Assembly (NCBI RefSeq): GCF_005889745.1
Contig: NZ_VCKZ01000025.1
Coordinates: 1-39,868, forward strand
Direction of reading: 5' to 3'
Source of the DNA: Actinomadura geliboluensis
Lineage (GTDB): Bacteria; Actinomycetota; Actinomycetes; Streptosporangiales; Streptosporangiaceae
DNA: 39,868 bases
Both the position numbers and the translations under genes were made by a program. The notes under the pieces were generated by a model that ran no database searches, was not told the origin of the DNA, and saw only the letters and a list, made by a program, of their open reading frames with translations. Positions 30,933 through 38,908 of the stretch are shown here, piece after piece. The first letter of the stretch is position 1, and each line of letters starts with the position of its first letter.

Positions 30933-31766
30933 TCACTCCGGCCCGCCGGCGAAGGCGGCGATGAGCGCCCACACCTGGTCCGGCTGCTCCTCCTGGGCGA
31001 AATGGCCCGCGTCCTCGATGATCGCGGTCGTCAGGTTCTCGATTCCGGCCTTGCGGAAGCCGGCCGCGTAGCCCGGCATGGCGCCGTGCTCGCCGTCGCC
31101 TCGCAGGTAGAGGACGGGTGTCGTGGTCGGCTCGGTGAGCGCGGCGTTGTCCCCGGCGTCCTTTGCGAAGGCCCGGTAGAGGTCGAAACCGGCCGTCAGC
31201 GCGGTGTCGCTCTCGTAGGCGGCGACGTGGGCGGCGCGCGACTCGGGGGTGATCCTGGACGGGTCCACCGACAGCACGTCGTAGAAGTAGTCGAAGTACT
31301 CGGCCTGCCGCCCGCGCACGAGGGTCTCGGGCAGGGAGGGGACCGAGTTCAGCCCGAAGTGCCAGATGTACGGGTTCCGCAGGACGTCGCTCCACGGGTC
31401 GACCCCGGGGATCACCGTGTTCATGATGACCGCGCGGGCCACGGGATACCGGCGCAGGTACGCGTAGGCGACCATTCCCCCGGCGTCGTGCCCGACCAGT
31501 GTGAGATCGGTCAGGGACAGTTGCTCGACCAGGGCGTGCACCACGGACGCCAGCCCCGCCTTCGACCCGTCCGCGCCGCCCGTCGAGCCGCCGATGCCGG
31601 GCAGGTCGAGGGCGATGACGCGCGCGTCGGGCGGGGCGGCGTCCATCAGGGGCTTCCACGTCCGCCACGACTCGGGCCAGCCGTGCAGGAACAGGTAGGG
31701 CCGCCCGGACGGGTCTCCCGACTCCTCGACATGCAGCGACCGGCCGTCCACCGAGATAATAGACAT
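30933..31766 (-). CDS. Epoxide-hydrolase-like alpha/beta hydrolase
   Basis: This 277-aa protein has the epoxide-hydrolase/dehalogenase arrangement: an oxyanion His-Gly-Trp-Pro at 28-31, nucleophile Asp94 in Gly-His-Asp-Ala-Gly-Gly, and catalytic His255 in Asp-Ala-Gly-His-Phe. An Asp nucleophile indicates attack on epoxide or halide carbons and not ester hydrolysis. The cap region (about 135-200) is rich in Tyr, which can activate an epoxide. The gene diverges from a MarR regulator, and its ATG lies within a palindrome, so it is very likely repressed by that MarR protein. The substrate is unknown. Confidence 0.88.
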   Translation of the reverse strand: MSIISVDGRSLHVEESGDPSGRPYLFLHGWPESWRTWKPLMDAAPPDARVIALDLPGIGGSTGGADGSKAGLASVVHALVEQLSLTDLTLVGHDAGGMVAYAYLRRYPVARAVIMNTVIPGVDPWSDVLRNPYIWHFGLNSVPSLPETLVRGRQAEYFDYFYDVLSVDPSRITPESRAAHVAAYESDTALTAGFDLYRAFAKDAGDNAALTEPTTTPVLYLRGDGEHGAMPGYAAGFRKAGIENLTTAIIEDAGHFAQEEQPDQVWALIAAFAGGPE

Positions 31767-31798
31767 GATTCATGTCTATCAGAGCACATGCATCATGT
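31759..31798. promoter_or_regulatory. MarR operators between epoxide hydrolase and MarR genes
   Basis: The first site (31759-31779) is a perfect palindrome of two 10-base arms, ATAGACATGA and TCATGTCTAT, around one base. It covers the hydrolase start codon. A second site, ACATG-CAT-CATGT at 31786-31798, lies 7 bases further on. Both are AT-rich in a GC-rich context and fit MarR binding. Confidence 0.75.
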
Positions 31799-31806
31799 CG
31801 AATATG

Positions 31807-32253
31807 ATGGACGCCGTGGACGGCCCTCGCTACGAACGTGGAACCGGGTTCCTGCTGGCCCGCGTGGGGTCGCTCACGGCCCGCTCATGGACGGCCTTCC
31901 TGGCCGCCCATGACCTGACGCAAGGCCAGTACGCGGTCCTCTTCACCCTCGACGAACGCGGCTCGACGGGCCAGCGGCGACTCGCCGAACTCGTCGCCGT
32001 GGACGCGCGCAACATCGTCGCCGTCCTCGACCCGCTGTCCCGCAGGCGCCTCATCGAGCGCCGGACCGACGCCACCGACCGCCGGCGCCGCCTCATCGCG
32101 CTCACCGAGGAGGGGACGGCCCTCGTCCGGGACCTCGCGAGCAGAGCGGCCCAGGAGCAGGAGGACTTCCTGGAACCCCTGGGCCGCGATGACCGCCTGC
32201 AGCTGAACCGGCTGCTCAAACGCCTCTACGAGGCGCACGTCGAAGGTGGTTAG
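31807..32253 (+). CDS. MarR-family transcriptional regulator
   Basis: This 148-aa winged helix regulator has the core Gln-Gly-Gln-Tyr-Ala-Val-Leu-Phe-Thr-Leu near 40, Leu-Ala-Glu-Leu-Val-Ala-Val-Asp-Ala-Arg-Asn-Ile-Val, and the wing Arg-Arg-Thr-Asp-Ala-Thr-Asp-Arg-Arg-Arg-Arg-Leu. It probably represses the divergent epoxide-hydrolase gene through the palindromes between them. In-frame ATG codons at 31765, 31795 and 31804 are less likely because they fall in or beside the operators; no ribosome site separates 31804 from 31807. The stop overlaps the convergent SDR stop by 4 bases. Confidence 0.9.
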   Translation: MDAVDGPRYERGTGFLLARVGSLTARSWTAFLAAHDLTQGQYAVLFTLDERGSTGQRRLAELVAVDARNIVAVLDPLSRRRLIERRTDATDRRRRLIALTEEGTALVRDLASRAAQEQEDFLEPLGRDDRLQLNRLLKRLYEAHVEGG

Positions 32254-33038
32254 GACGGGTCGGGCAGCATCCGCTTCATCGCCTCGTGGGCGCCGAGGAC
32301 CTTGCGGTCGCGGGGGAAGCCCGCCCGCTTCCGCGCCGCCTCGTAGTTGCCGCCCGCGACCCAGACCGGGCCGTCCTTCAGGTGCTCCAGGCCCTCGCGG
32401 GCGATGTCGTCGGGCTCGGCGACGTTCAGGCCCGGCATGTCCATGTTGAGGCCGGCGCGTTCCATCGCCGGGGTGCGGGTCACGCCGAGGACGAGCTCCA
32501 GGACGTCCACCCCGTGCTCGCGCATCTCCAGCCACAGGCCCTCGGCGAAGACGCGGCCGAACGCCTTGACGGCGGAGTAGATGCTGATCTGCGCCTGCCC
32601 CATGTACCCGGCGAGGGAGCCGACGAGCAGCAGGCCGCCGCGGCCCCGCTCCTTCATCAGGGCGCCGAAGTGGTGGGTGAACGCGAGCTGCGCGGTGATG
32701 TTCAGGTCGATGACGCCCTGGAAGCGCTCCAGGTCGCCGGTGACGAACTCGTGGCCGTAGCTGTTCGCGCCCGCGTTGAAGATCATCAGGCCGACGTCCA
32801 GGCCGTCGGTGACCTCGCGGACCTTCTTCAGCGGGTCGGGGGAGATCAGGTCCAGCTCCACCGTGCGGACCTCCACCCCCTTCGCCCGGACCGCGGCGGC
32901 GGTCTCCGCCAGCGGGCCCGGCTTGCGGGCGATCAGCACGAGGTTCAGGCCCGCGTCGGCGAGGCGGTGTGCGAACGCGGCGCCGACCCCCTCCGAGCCG
33001 CCGGCGATGACGGCCCACGGGCCATAGGTGTCGATCAT
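32250..33038 (-). CDS. Short-chain dehydrogenase/reductase (SDR), KshA operon
   Basis: This 262-aa SDR has an altered cofactor motif, Gly-Gly-Ser-Glu-Gly-Val-Gly, near 13-19, an Asn-Ala-Gly near 88, and the catalytic Tyr-Ser-Ala-Val-Lys near 152. The segment after it, Gly-Leu-Trp-Leu-Glu-Met-Arg-Glu-His-Gly-Val-Asp-Val-Leu, resembles 17beta-hydroxysteroid and acylglycerone reductases. Its start overlaps the stop of the previous SDR by 4 bases (ATGA). As the fourth gene of the kshA operon, it may oxidise a steroid hydroxyl before ring opening (inference). Confidence 0.88.
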   Translation of the reverse strand: MIDTYGPWAVIAGGSEGVGAAFAHRLADAGLNLVLIARKPGPLAETAAAVRAKGVEVRTVELDLISPDPLKKVREVTDGLDVGLMIFNAGANSYGHEFVTGDLERFQGVIDLNITAQLAFTHHFGALMKERGRGGLLLVGSLAGYMGQAQISIYSAVKAFGRVFAEGLWLEMREHGVDVLELVLGVTRTPAMERAGLNMDMPGLNVAEPDDIAREGLEHLKDGPVWVAGGNYEAARKRAGFPRDRKVLGAHEAMKRMLPDPS

Positions 33039-33835
33039 TGCTCTCCGTCCAGGTCCGGGGTCCAGGCGACGCCGTTGACGTGCGCGCCGCCGTCCGCGAA
33101 CAGGGTGTTGCCGGTCAGGTAGCGGGCGTCCTCGGACGCGAGGAACACCGCCACCGGCGCGATGTCGGTCTCCGGGTCGCCGAGGCGGCCCATCGGGTTG
33201 GCGCGGTCGGCCGCGGCCTCGATCTCCGGGTGCTCGGACGCCATCCGCCGGAACGCCGCGCTCTTGGCGCCCGGGCAGATCGCGTTGACGACGACGCCCG
33301 TCGGCGCCCACTCGCGGGCGGCGGTGCGCGTCAGCGTCCGGAGGGCCTCCTTGGCCGAGTTGTACTCCAGGGTCCCCATGTGGGCGTTGACCCCGTTCAG
33401 CGAGCACATGTTGATGACGCGCCCCCACCCGCGCGCCTTCATGTGGGGGAACGCGGCCTGCATCGCCCACAGCGGGCCGTAGTAGCCCATCGCGAAGCCG
33501 CGGGCGAGCTGCTCGTCGGTCTTGGTCTCGACGCGGCTCACCGTGCCGGCGCCCCAGGCGTTGTTGACCAGGACGTCGACCGAGCCCCACGCCTCGACGG
33601 CCGCCGCGACCATGCCGTGGACCTGCGCCTTGTCGGTCACGTCCGTCCGGACGAACCGCGCCTCGGCGCCGAACTCCGCGGCCAGTTCGCGCGCCACCGC
33701 CGCGCCGCTGCCGGCGTTCAGCTCCGCCACCAGGACGCGGGCGCCCTCGGCGGCGAAGCGGCGCGCCACGCCGCGTCCGATGCCGTCGCCCGCGCCCGTC
33801 ACGACCGCGACGCGGCCGGCCAGCCGTCCGGTCAC
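33035..33835 (-). CDS. Short-chain dehydrogenase/reductase (SDR), KshA operon
   Basis: This 266-aa classical SDR has Thr-Gly-Ala-Gly-Asp-Gly-Ile-Gly near 13-20, Asn-Asn-Ala near 92, catalytic Tyr-Asn-Ser-Ala-Lys near 159, and a Pro-Gly after the substrate helix. The C-terminus has Thr-Gly-Asn-Thr-Leu-Phe-Ala-Asp-Gly-Gly. The GTG start overlaps the stop of the 79-aa gene (GTGA). It is probably a hydroxysteroid or hydroxyacyl dehydrogenase given its fixed coupling to kshA; the exact carbon acted on cannot be told. A longer frame upstream belongs to the reading frame of neighbouring genes. Confidence 0.9.
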   Translation of the reverse strand: MTGRLAGRVAVVTGAGDGIGRGVARRFAAEGARVLVAELNAGSGAAVARELAAEFGAEARFVRTDVTDKAQVHGMVAAAVEAWGSVDVLVNNAWGAGTVSRVETKTDEQLARGFAMGYYGPLWAMQAAFPHMKARGWGRVINMCSLNGVNAHMGTLEYNSAKEALRTLTRTAAREWAPTGVVVNAICPGAKSAAFRRMASEHPEIEAAADRANPMGRLGDPETDIAPVAVFLASEDARYLTGNTLFADGGAHVNGVAWTPDLDGEQ

Positions 33836-34071
33836 TCGACCACCTGGACGGCGCCGGTCAGCGCCGCCTCCTGGATCGCCGAGCGCAGCGCCGGGCAGGT
33901 CTCGTGCGGGTCCTCGGCGAGGTTCACGCACGCGGCCCGCGCGGCGGCGTTCCACTGGATGCTCGTCTGCTCCCAGCTCGACTTGCGCACCAGCACCTCC
34001 GCGGCGCAGCGGCGGCAGGAGACGGGCACCAGCGGGCCGTCCAGGAGGCGCTCGTCCTGGCGTGTCGTCAC
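33832..34071 (-). CDS. Small four-cysteine protein coupled to KshA
   Basis: This 79-aa protein has Cys19-x2-Cys22 near the start, then Cys48 and Cys59. The stretch Val-Leu-Val-Arg-Lys-Ser-Ser-Trp-Glu-Gln-Thr-Ser-Ile-Gln-Trp lies between the pairs. The four Cys could hold zinc or a small Fe-S cluster. Short proteins of this kind sit after Rieske oxygenase genes in other actinobacterial steroid and aromatic loci, sometimes annotated as ferredoxin, but the spacing does not fit a classical ferredoxin. The GTG start overlaps the kshA stop, and its stop overlaps the SDR start, both by 4 bases. I infer a helper to the KshA oxygenase system. Function is unknown. Confidence 0.8.
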   Translation of the reverse strand: MTTRQDERLLDGPLVPVSCRRCAAEVLVRKSSWEQTSIQWNAAARAACVNLAEDPHETCPALRSAIQEAALTGAVQVVE

Positions 34072-35225
34072 GCCGAGGCCCCCTCGGCGTCCAGGCGCGC
34101 GAGGTTCTCCTCGACCTCCTTCTTCCACGACTCCACCGGACGGGTCGTGTCGATCTCGAACTCGAACCGGTCGGTCATCTCCGGCTTGACGTCGGCGACG
34201 TCCACGTAGAACTGCTCGTACCAGCGGCGCAGCTGGTAGACGGGGCCGTCCTCCTCGCACAGCAGCGGGTTGTCGATGCGGGTCTTGTTCTTCCAGATCT
34301 CGACGTCCTGCTGGAAGCCGATCAGGATGAACTCCGACAGCTTCTGCGCGGTCGCCTCGGCCGCCTCCGGCGGGAGGGCGTCGCTGTGCTGGACGATGAT
34401 CCCCGAGTGCAGCGAGAACGAGTTCTCGTCGATCGGGTAGTGGCAGTTGATCAGGACCGAGTTCAGGTCGTACCCCTCGTAGTGGTACGTCAGCTCGTCG
34501 ATCATGAAGGAGGGGCCGTGGTAGGACGCCACGGAGGTGTTGCCGAGCATCCGCGGCCCGCCGCCGCCGGAGCCCTCGCGCCTGCGGCGGGAGTCCTCCC
34601 GGGTCACGCCCTTCATGATCTGCGTGGCGGTCTGGCCCTCGAAGATGTTCTTGAAGTACGTCGGGAACGACTGGTGGATGTAGAAGAAGTGGGCCATGTC
34701 GACCACGTTGTCGATGACCTCGCGGGCGTTGGTGTGGACCACCTGCTCCGTCCAGCGCCAGTCGGTCCAGTCGTCGCGGGTCGCGCCCTCGATCACCGGG
34801 ATCGTGACGTCCGCCGGGGGCTGGTTGCCCTCCGGGTCGTTCCAGACGAACAGCAGCTTGTCCTGCTCCATCGTCGGCCACGCGGCGGTGCGGGCGCGCA
34901 GCGGGACGCGGCGCGAGTACGGGATCTTCTTGCAGCGCCCGTCGCCGCCCCAGCGCCAGTCGTGGAAGGGGCAGGCGATCTCGTTGCCCTTGACGGTGCC
35001 CTGGGACAGGTCGCCGCCCATGTGCCGGCAGTAGCCGTCCAGGACGTTGGTCTTCCCGTCCTCACCGGTGAACACGACGAGCTTCTGGCCGAACGCGTGG
35101 ACCGTGTGGGGCTTGCCGTCCTTGAAGGTCTCGGCCAGCCCGAGGCAGTGCCATCCCCGGGCGAAACGGCGGGAGATCGCCTCCGCCTCGATGGCGCGGA
35201 CGGCGTCCGACTCGGTTGCGGTCAC
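34068..35225 (-). CDS. kshA: 3-Ketosteroid 9alpha-monooxygenase oxygenase (KshA)
   Basis: This 385-aa Rieske non-heme oxygenase hydroxylates C9 of 3-ketosteroids, with KshB as reductase. The Rieske cluster ligands are Cys66, His68, Cys85 and His88 within a Tyr-Cys-Arg-His-Met-Gly-Gly-Asp run. The iron site has His179 and His184 in Asp-Met-Ala-His-Phe-Phe-Tyr-Ile-His, plus the Asp of Gln-Asp-Val-Glu-Ile-Trp. Sequence is close to mycobacterial KshA throughout, and the ligand numbering agrees with that enzyme. The start is GTG at 35225, where GAAGGG lies 9 bases upstream; an ATG at 35234 directly abuts it and is less likely. An Arg-rich/Gly-rich loop at about 215-230 is unusual. It heads a four-gene coupled operon. 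Confidence 0.95.
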   Translation of the reverse strand: MTATESDAVRAIEAEAISRRFARGWHCLGLAETFKDGKPHTVHAFGQKLVVFTGEDGKTNVLDGYCRHMGGDLSQGTVKGNEIACPFHDWRWGGDGRCKKIPYSRRVPLRARTAAWPTMEQDKLLFVWNDPEGNQPPADVTIPVIEGATRDDWTDWRWTEQVVHTNAREVIDNVVDMAHFFYIHQSFPTYFKNIFEGQTATQIMKGVTREDSRRRREGSGGGGPRMLGNTSVASYHGPSFMIDELTYHYEGYDLNSVLINCHYPIDENSFSLHSGIIVQHSDALPPEAAEATAQKLSEFILIGFQQDVEIWKNKTRIDNPLLCEEDGPVYQLRRWYEQFYVDVADVKPEMTDRFEFEIDTTRPVESWKKEVEENLARLDAEGASA

Positions 35226-35281
35226 GTGGATCATCCCTTCGGCGATGGCTGGGTAAATCGAACGTTAGGTCGCAGGTCACC

Positions 35282-35312
35282 GTCCCGGCCGGTGAGTCCC
35301 GGTGGCCGGGAC
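35282..35312. promoter_or_regulatory. Inverted repeat between kshA and hsaA
   Basis: GTCCCGGCC (35282-35290) and GGCCGGGAC (35304-35312) are perfect 9-base arms with a 13-base spacer in the 155-base divergent gap. It may be an operator or an RNA hairpin in a leader. The AT-richer patch at 35250-35275 probably contains the promoter of kshA. Confidence 0.45.
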
Positions 35313-35380
35313 GCCCGCCCTCGCGGCGGCACGGCAGCATGGTCTCCTGCAGAAGCCGTATCAGGAAGACGGGAGCAGGG

Positions 35381-36547
35381 ATGAGCAACGAGGTCCTGGA
35401 CGCCGTGCGCGAGCTGCTGCCGGGCATCGCCGAGCGGGCCCGGTCCGTGGACGAGAAGGGGGGCATCCCCGCCGAGACGATCCGCGAGCTGACCGCCGCC
35501 GGGGTGTTCCGGATGCTGCAGCCCGCCCGGTACGGCGGCGCCGAGGGCGACCCGGTGGCCTTCTACGAGGTGGTCCGGGAGATCTCCGGCGCGTGCGGGT
35601 CGACCGGCTGGGTCGCCGCGATCCTCGGCGTCCACTCCTGGCACCTCGGCCTGTTCGCCGACGAGGCGCAGCGCGAGGTGTGGGGGGCCGGGCCCGACAC
35701 CCTCGTCTCCTCGTCCTACGCGCCGATCGGCCGGCTCACCCCGGTCGACGGCGGCTACGAGCTGACCGGCCGCTGGTCGTTCTCGTCCGGCGTCGAGTTC
35801 GTCTCGTGGGCGCTGCTCGGCGCGCTCGTCGTCGGCGCGGAGGGCCGCCCGGTCGACTTCATGACGGTGCTCGTCCCGAAGCAGGACTACGAGATCCGCG
35901 AGGTCTGGGACTCGATGGGCCTGCGCGGCACCGCCAGCGACGACATCGTGGTGGAGCGGGCGTTCGTGCCGTCCCACCGGGCCATGCGCAACTTCGAGCA
36001 GGCGCAGCTGCGCAACCCGGGCCGCAAGGTCAACACCGGCCCGCTGTACCGGATGCCGTTCGGGACGATCTTCACCAGCACCGTCGCGGCCAGCGTGATC
36101 GGCATGGCGGCCGGCTGCCACGACCACTACGTGGCGAGGATGCGCGACCGTATCCGGCTCAGCCTCGGCGGCGGCCGCTTCGTCGAGGACCCGCATGCCC
36201 AGGTCGCGGTCGCGCGCGCCGCGTCGGAGATCGACGCCGCGATCCTGCAGACCGACCGGAACGTCCGGGAGATCCACGAGTACGCGGCCCGCAACGAGAA
36301 GATCCCGATGGAGCTGCGGCTGCGCGCCCGCCGCGACCAGGTCCGCGGCACCGAGCGCGCGATCGAGGCGATCGACATCCTGTTCAAGACCGCCGGCGGC
36401 AACTCGCTGCACCGCGGCAACGTCATCGAGCGCGCCTGGCGGGACGCCCACGCCGGCAGCGTCCACGTGGCCAACGACGTCGAGCACGCCCTGTCCATGT
36501 GGGGCCGCGGCGTCTTCGGCCTCAAGGTCGAGGACAACCTGGTCTAG
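35381..36547 (+). CDS. hsaA: HsaA 3-HSA hydroxylase oxygenase
   Basis: This 388-aa flavin-dependent oxygenase has an acyl-CoA-dehydrogenase fold. It shows Met-Leu-Gln-Pro-Ala-Arg-Tyr-Gly-Gly near 45, Cys-Gly-Ser-Thr-Gly-Trp-Val near 73, Ser-Ser-Tyr-Ala-Pro-Ile-Gly near 113, Trp-Ser-Phe-Ser-Ser-Gly near 132, and Trp-Arg-Asp-Ala-His-Ala-Gly near 357. All these match mycobacterial HsaA closely, including the Phe-Gly-Leu near the C-terminus. With HsaB it hydroxylates the phenolic A ring of 3-HSA to a catechol for HsaC. The ATG follows GGGAGCAGGG. It diverges from the kshA operon and ends before a strong hairpin. Confidence 0.92.
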   Translation: MSNEVLDAVRELLPGIAERARSVDEKGGIPAETIRELTAAGVFRMLQPARYGGAEGDPVAFYEVVREISGACGSTGWVAAILGVHSWHLGLFADEAQREVWGAGPDTLVSSSYAPIGRLTPVDGGYELTGRWSFSSGVEFVSWALLGALVVGAEGRPVDFMTVLVPKQDYEIREVWDSMGLRGTASDDIVVERAFVPSHRAMRNFEQAQLRNPGRKVNTGPLYRMPFGTIFTSTVAASVIGMAAGCHDHYVARMRDRIRLSLGGGRFVEDPHAQVAVARAASEIDAAILQTDRNVREIHEYAARNEKIPMELRLRARRDQVRGTERAIEAIDILFKTAGGNSLHRGNVIERAWRDAHAGSVHVANDVEHALSMWGRGVFGLKVEDNLV

Positions 36548-36548
36548 A

Positions 36549-36583
36549 TCCGGCGCACGCCACCGGTGGCGGCGTGCGCCGGA
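36549..36583. terminator. Bidirectional hairpin terminator after hsaA
   Basis: Perfect 13-base arms (TCCGGCGCACGCC at 36549-36561 and its complement at 36571-36583) flank a 9-base loop. It sits in the 57-base gap between the convergent hsaA and ferritin-like genes, two bases past the hsaA stop. Confidence 0.8.
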
Positions 36584-36604
36584 CGCCCGTTAGGGAGAGG
36601 CGGG

Positions 36605-37558
36605 TCAGGAGCCGCCGCGCCGGTCGTGCAGGTGCCGGAGCGCCCGCTTGAACGCCCGCGCGTGCGCGGCCTCGTCCCCGGCGATCTCCGTGAAGAGCCG
36701 CGCGGCCTTCCGGTCGCCCTCGGCCCGCGCGGTGCGGGCGAAGCCCGGATACATCTTCGTGGCCTCGTAGGTCTCCCCGGCGATGCTCCGGCGCAGGTTG
36801 TCCGCGGTGTTGTGGACGAACCCGGCGAGTACGGCCTCGCCGGCGAAGTGCTCGGTCAGCTCCACCGCGGCGGCGCGCTGGAACAGCCGGGCCAGCTTCG
36901 GGTTGCGGGCCTTCGCGTGCTCGGCGTACAGGGTGTACTTCGCGTTCGCGAACGCCTCGCCGCGCATCGCGGTCTCCAGGTTGCGCAGCGTCCGCTTCGA
37001 CCGGACCTTCGGCCGGCCCGCGACGACCCGGACGGGGTCGGCCTTCTGCCCGGCGGGGATGTGCCCGCCGTGGTGCGTGATCGCGTTGAGCGCCTTCGCG
37101 AAATCGCGGGCGTGCCGCCGCTCGTCGCCGGCGATCTCGGTGAACAGGCGGGCCGCGTCGTGGTCCCCGTCCGCCCGCGCCTCGCGGGCGAAGCGCGGGT
37201 ACATGCGCGTCGCCTCCTCCCGCTCGCCCTTGATGCTCTCGCGCAGGTTCGCCGCGTCACCGTGGACGAAGTGGATGAGGCGCGCCTCCTTGGTGAAGTG
37301 GTCGTGGAGTTCGGTACGCGCGGCGTCGGTGAACAGGCGGCGCGGCTCGCCCAGATGCTCGTGACCGGCCTGTCCGGCGTAGAAGTGGTAGCTCGCGTGC
37401 GCCATGGCCTCACCGTGCATCGCGGTGAGCGTGTTCTGCCGGGTCTTGGGGTGGTTCTCCGCGGCGGACGCCACTTCCGGCGGGAGCGCCGTCCCGATCA
37501 GTACCGCCGCCGCGCAGGCGACGCCGGCGCAGGTCCGGGTGAGCCCCGATGTGGTCAT
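36605..37558 (-). CDS. Secreted protein with two tandem ferritin-like (rubrerythrin-type) domains
   Basis: This 317-aa protein has an N-terminal signal peptide (about residues 1-31, ending Ala-Ser-Ala-Ala) and two related helical domains. Domain 1 (about 42-165) has Met-His-Gly-Glu-Ala and Ala-Gly-Asp-Glu-Arg-Arg-His. Domain 2 (about 190-315) has Met-Arg-Gly-Glu-Ala-Phe and Ala-Gly-Asp-Glu-Ala-Ala-His. Both have Glu and His at places where rubrerythrins bind two irons, and both have a Met-Tyr-Pro-x-Phe-Ala segment. No rubredoxin domain follows. Export of a tandem ferritin-like protein is unusual. It may act on peroxide or metal at the cell surface (inference). The ATG follows AGGAGG. Confidence 0.85.
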   Translation of the reverse strand: MTTSGLTRTCAGVACAAAVLIGTALPPEVASAAENHPKTRQNTLTAMHGEAMAHASYHFYAGQAGHEHLGEPRRLFTDAARTELHDHFTKEARLIHFVHGDAANLRESIKGEREEATRMYPRFAREARADGDHDAARLFTEIAGDERRHARDFAKALNAITHHGGHIPAGQKADPVRVVAGRPKVRSKRTLRNLETAMRGEAFANAKYTLYAEHAKARNPKLARLFQRAAAVELTEHFAGEAVLAGFVHNTADNLRRSIAGETYEATKMYPGFARTARAEGDRKAARLFTEIAGDEAAHARAFKRALRHLHDRRGGS

Positions 37559-37688
37559 GCTCGGTCCTCCTCGATCGTGTGCGCGACGGCAGACCACCGC
37601 ATACACAGTGAATGCGTTCGACCACATTGTGTTACCGGTGCCGGTCGCCCGCGCTACCCGAGGAGGATCGGGATTCGGTCAAACCGCC

Positions 37689-37717
37689 GTGAGGGCGCGC
37701 ATCATGCGCGCCCTCAC
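37689..37717 (-). terminator. Hairpin terminator of the lipase gene
   Basis: Perfect 13-base arms (37689-37701 and 37705-37717) flank a 3-base loop. The hairpin lies 30 bases past the lipase stop codon on the minus strand and about 130 bases before the ferritin-like gene start. Confidence 0.8.
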
Positions 37718-37747
37718 ATGCTGCTTCCGTCTGGATGCCCGTGCTGG

Positions 37748-38908
37748 TCAGCAGGTGGTGGGCGGGGTTTCGCCGTTCTGGACGGACTTGGCGAACCGCA
37801 GGGCCGCGTCGAAGGACGCCGGGATGGCGCCCCGGTGGTCGGCTCCCTCGAACGGCCGGTAGGCGATGCTCCCGTAGCGCTTGCAGAGGTCGCCGACGAT
37901 GTTCTGCGTCGCGGCGGGGGAGACCTCGCGGTCGGCGGTGCCCTGGACGACCAGCGTCGGGACCTTGATGGTCAGGCCGAGCGCCTCCTGCGAGTCGTAG
38001 TACCGCTCGAAACGCGTGAGGTCGGCGTCCGGGCGGAACACGTTGTCCAGCGCCAGGTTCTTGCTGAGCTGCTTGAGCTGGAGCAGGCACGCGTCCGTGC
38101 GGCCGGCCTTGGCGACGGCGGCGGCGTCGCCGGTCAGCAGGTCCTCGGGGACGAACGCCGGGTCGGCCGCGTTCGCCCCGTTCAGCAGGACGAACAGGAA
38201 CGGCAGCGCGATCTCGGCGCCGGGGTACTGCGCCTTGACGTACTGCGCGGTCTGGCTCATCAGGGAGCCCGGCGCGATCGCCACAGCGCCCTTCAGCCGC
38301 ACGTCGCGGGGCTTCTGCGCGGCCGCCGCCGTGTAGAGCGTCGCCTGGCCGCCCTGGCTGTGCCCGGCCACGTACCAGTCGCGTCCGATGCGGTGGTCGG
38401 CCTTGCGGGCGGCCCGGACGATGTCGGTGACGGTGTTGGCCTCGCTGGCGCCGTGCATGTACGGGTGCCCGCCGGGCGTGCCGAGGCCCTCGTAGTCGGT
38501 CTGGACGACCGCGAACCCGTTCGCGACCCACTTGTCCAGGTACTGCTCGGTGACCGACAGGTAGTCGTGCGCCGGGCCGTCCGCGGTGTCGGCGGACGGC
38601 GCGCACCGGTCGGCGGTGCCGGTGGTGCCGTGCGCCCAGCTCAGCACCGGCCAGCCGCCGGGCGGCGGGGTGCCCTTCGGCACGGCGACCGTGCCCGACA
38701 CCGTGATCGGCTTCCCGCCCACGCCCTCGGAGACGTAGGTGACGAAGCGGTTCGCGGACGCGCTCGGCAGCGCCGCGGCGTTCGCCAGCGGGCGGCTGCT
38801 CAGCAGCTTGCCGCGCTGTGCGGGCGCCGCCTGCGCGGGGACGGCGGCGATCCCGGCCGCCGCCGCGCAGGTGACGGCCGCGACCGCGACCCTTCCCATG
38901 ATCTTCAC
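37748..38908 (-). CDS. Secreted lipase/esterase (LIP family)
   Basis: This 386-aa protein starts with a signal peptide (about residues 1-28, cleavage after Ala-Gln-Ala) and continues as a secretory-lipase-type alpha/beta hydrolase. Serine 184 is the nucleophile in Gly-His-Ser-Gln-Gly-Gly. A Trp-Ala-His-Gly-Thr-Thr-Gly oxyanion segment lies near 91-97, and the late Gly-Ala-Asp-His holds the catalytic His. Cys pairs suggest a disulfide. The GTG start overlaps by 4 bases the stop of the KstD-family gene upstream, and AGGAGGG lies 7 bases before it. A surface enzyme that frees steroid or fatty esters would fit the locus, which is inference. Confidence 0.9.
   Translation of the reverse strand: MKIMGRVAVAAVTCAAAAGIAAVPAQAAPAQRGKLLSSRPLANAAALPSASANRFVTYVSEGVGGKPITVSGTVAVPKGTPPPGGWPVLSWAHGTTGTADRCAPSADTADGPAHDYLSVTEQYLDKWVANGFAVVQTDYEGLGTPGGHPYMHGASEANTVTDIVRAARKADHRIGRDWYVAGHSQGGQATLYTAAAAQKPRDVRLKGAVAIAPGSLMSQTAQYVKAQYPGAEIALPFLFVLLNGANAADPAFVPEDLLTGDAAAVAKAGRTDACLLQLKQLSKNLALDNVFRPDADLTRFERYYDSQEALGLTIKVPTLVVQGTADREVSPAATQNIVGDLCKRYGSIAYRPFEGADHRGAIPASFDAALRFAKSVQNGETPPTTC

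Noticed and set aside
31765..31806. Extended N-terminus of the MarR protein from the ATG at 31765
   Set aside because: This start is inside the operator palindrome and adds residues not expected for the family; 31807 is preferred.
37598..37616. CGCAT/ATGCG inverted pair upstream of the ferritin-like gene
   Set aside because: Arms of only five bases with a nine-base spacer are too weak to call as an operator without comparison.
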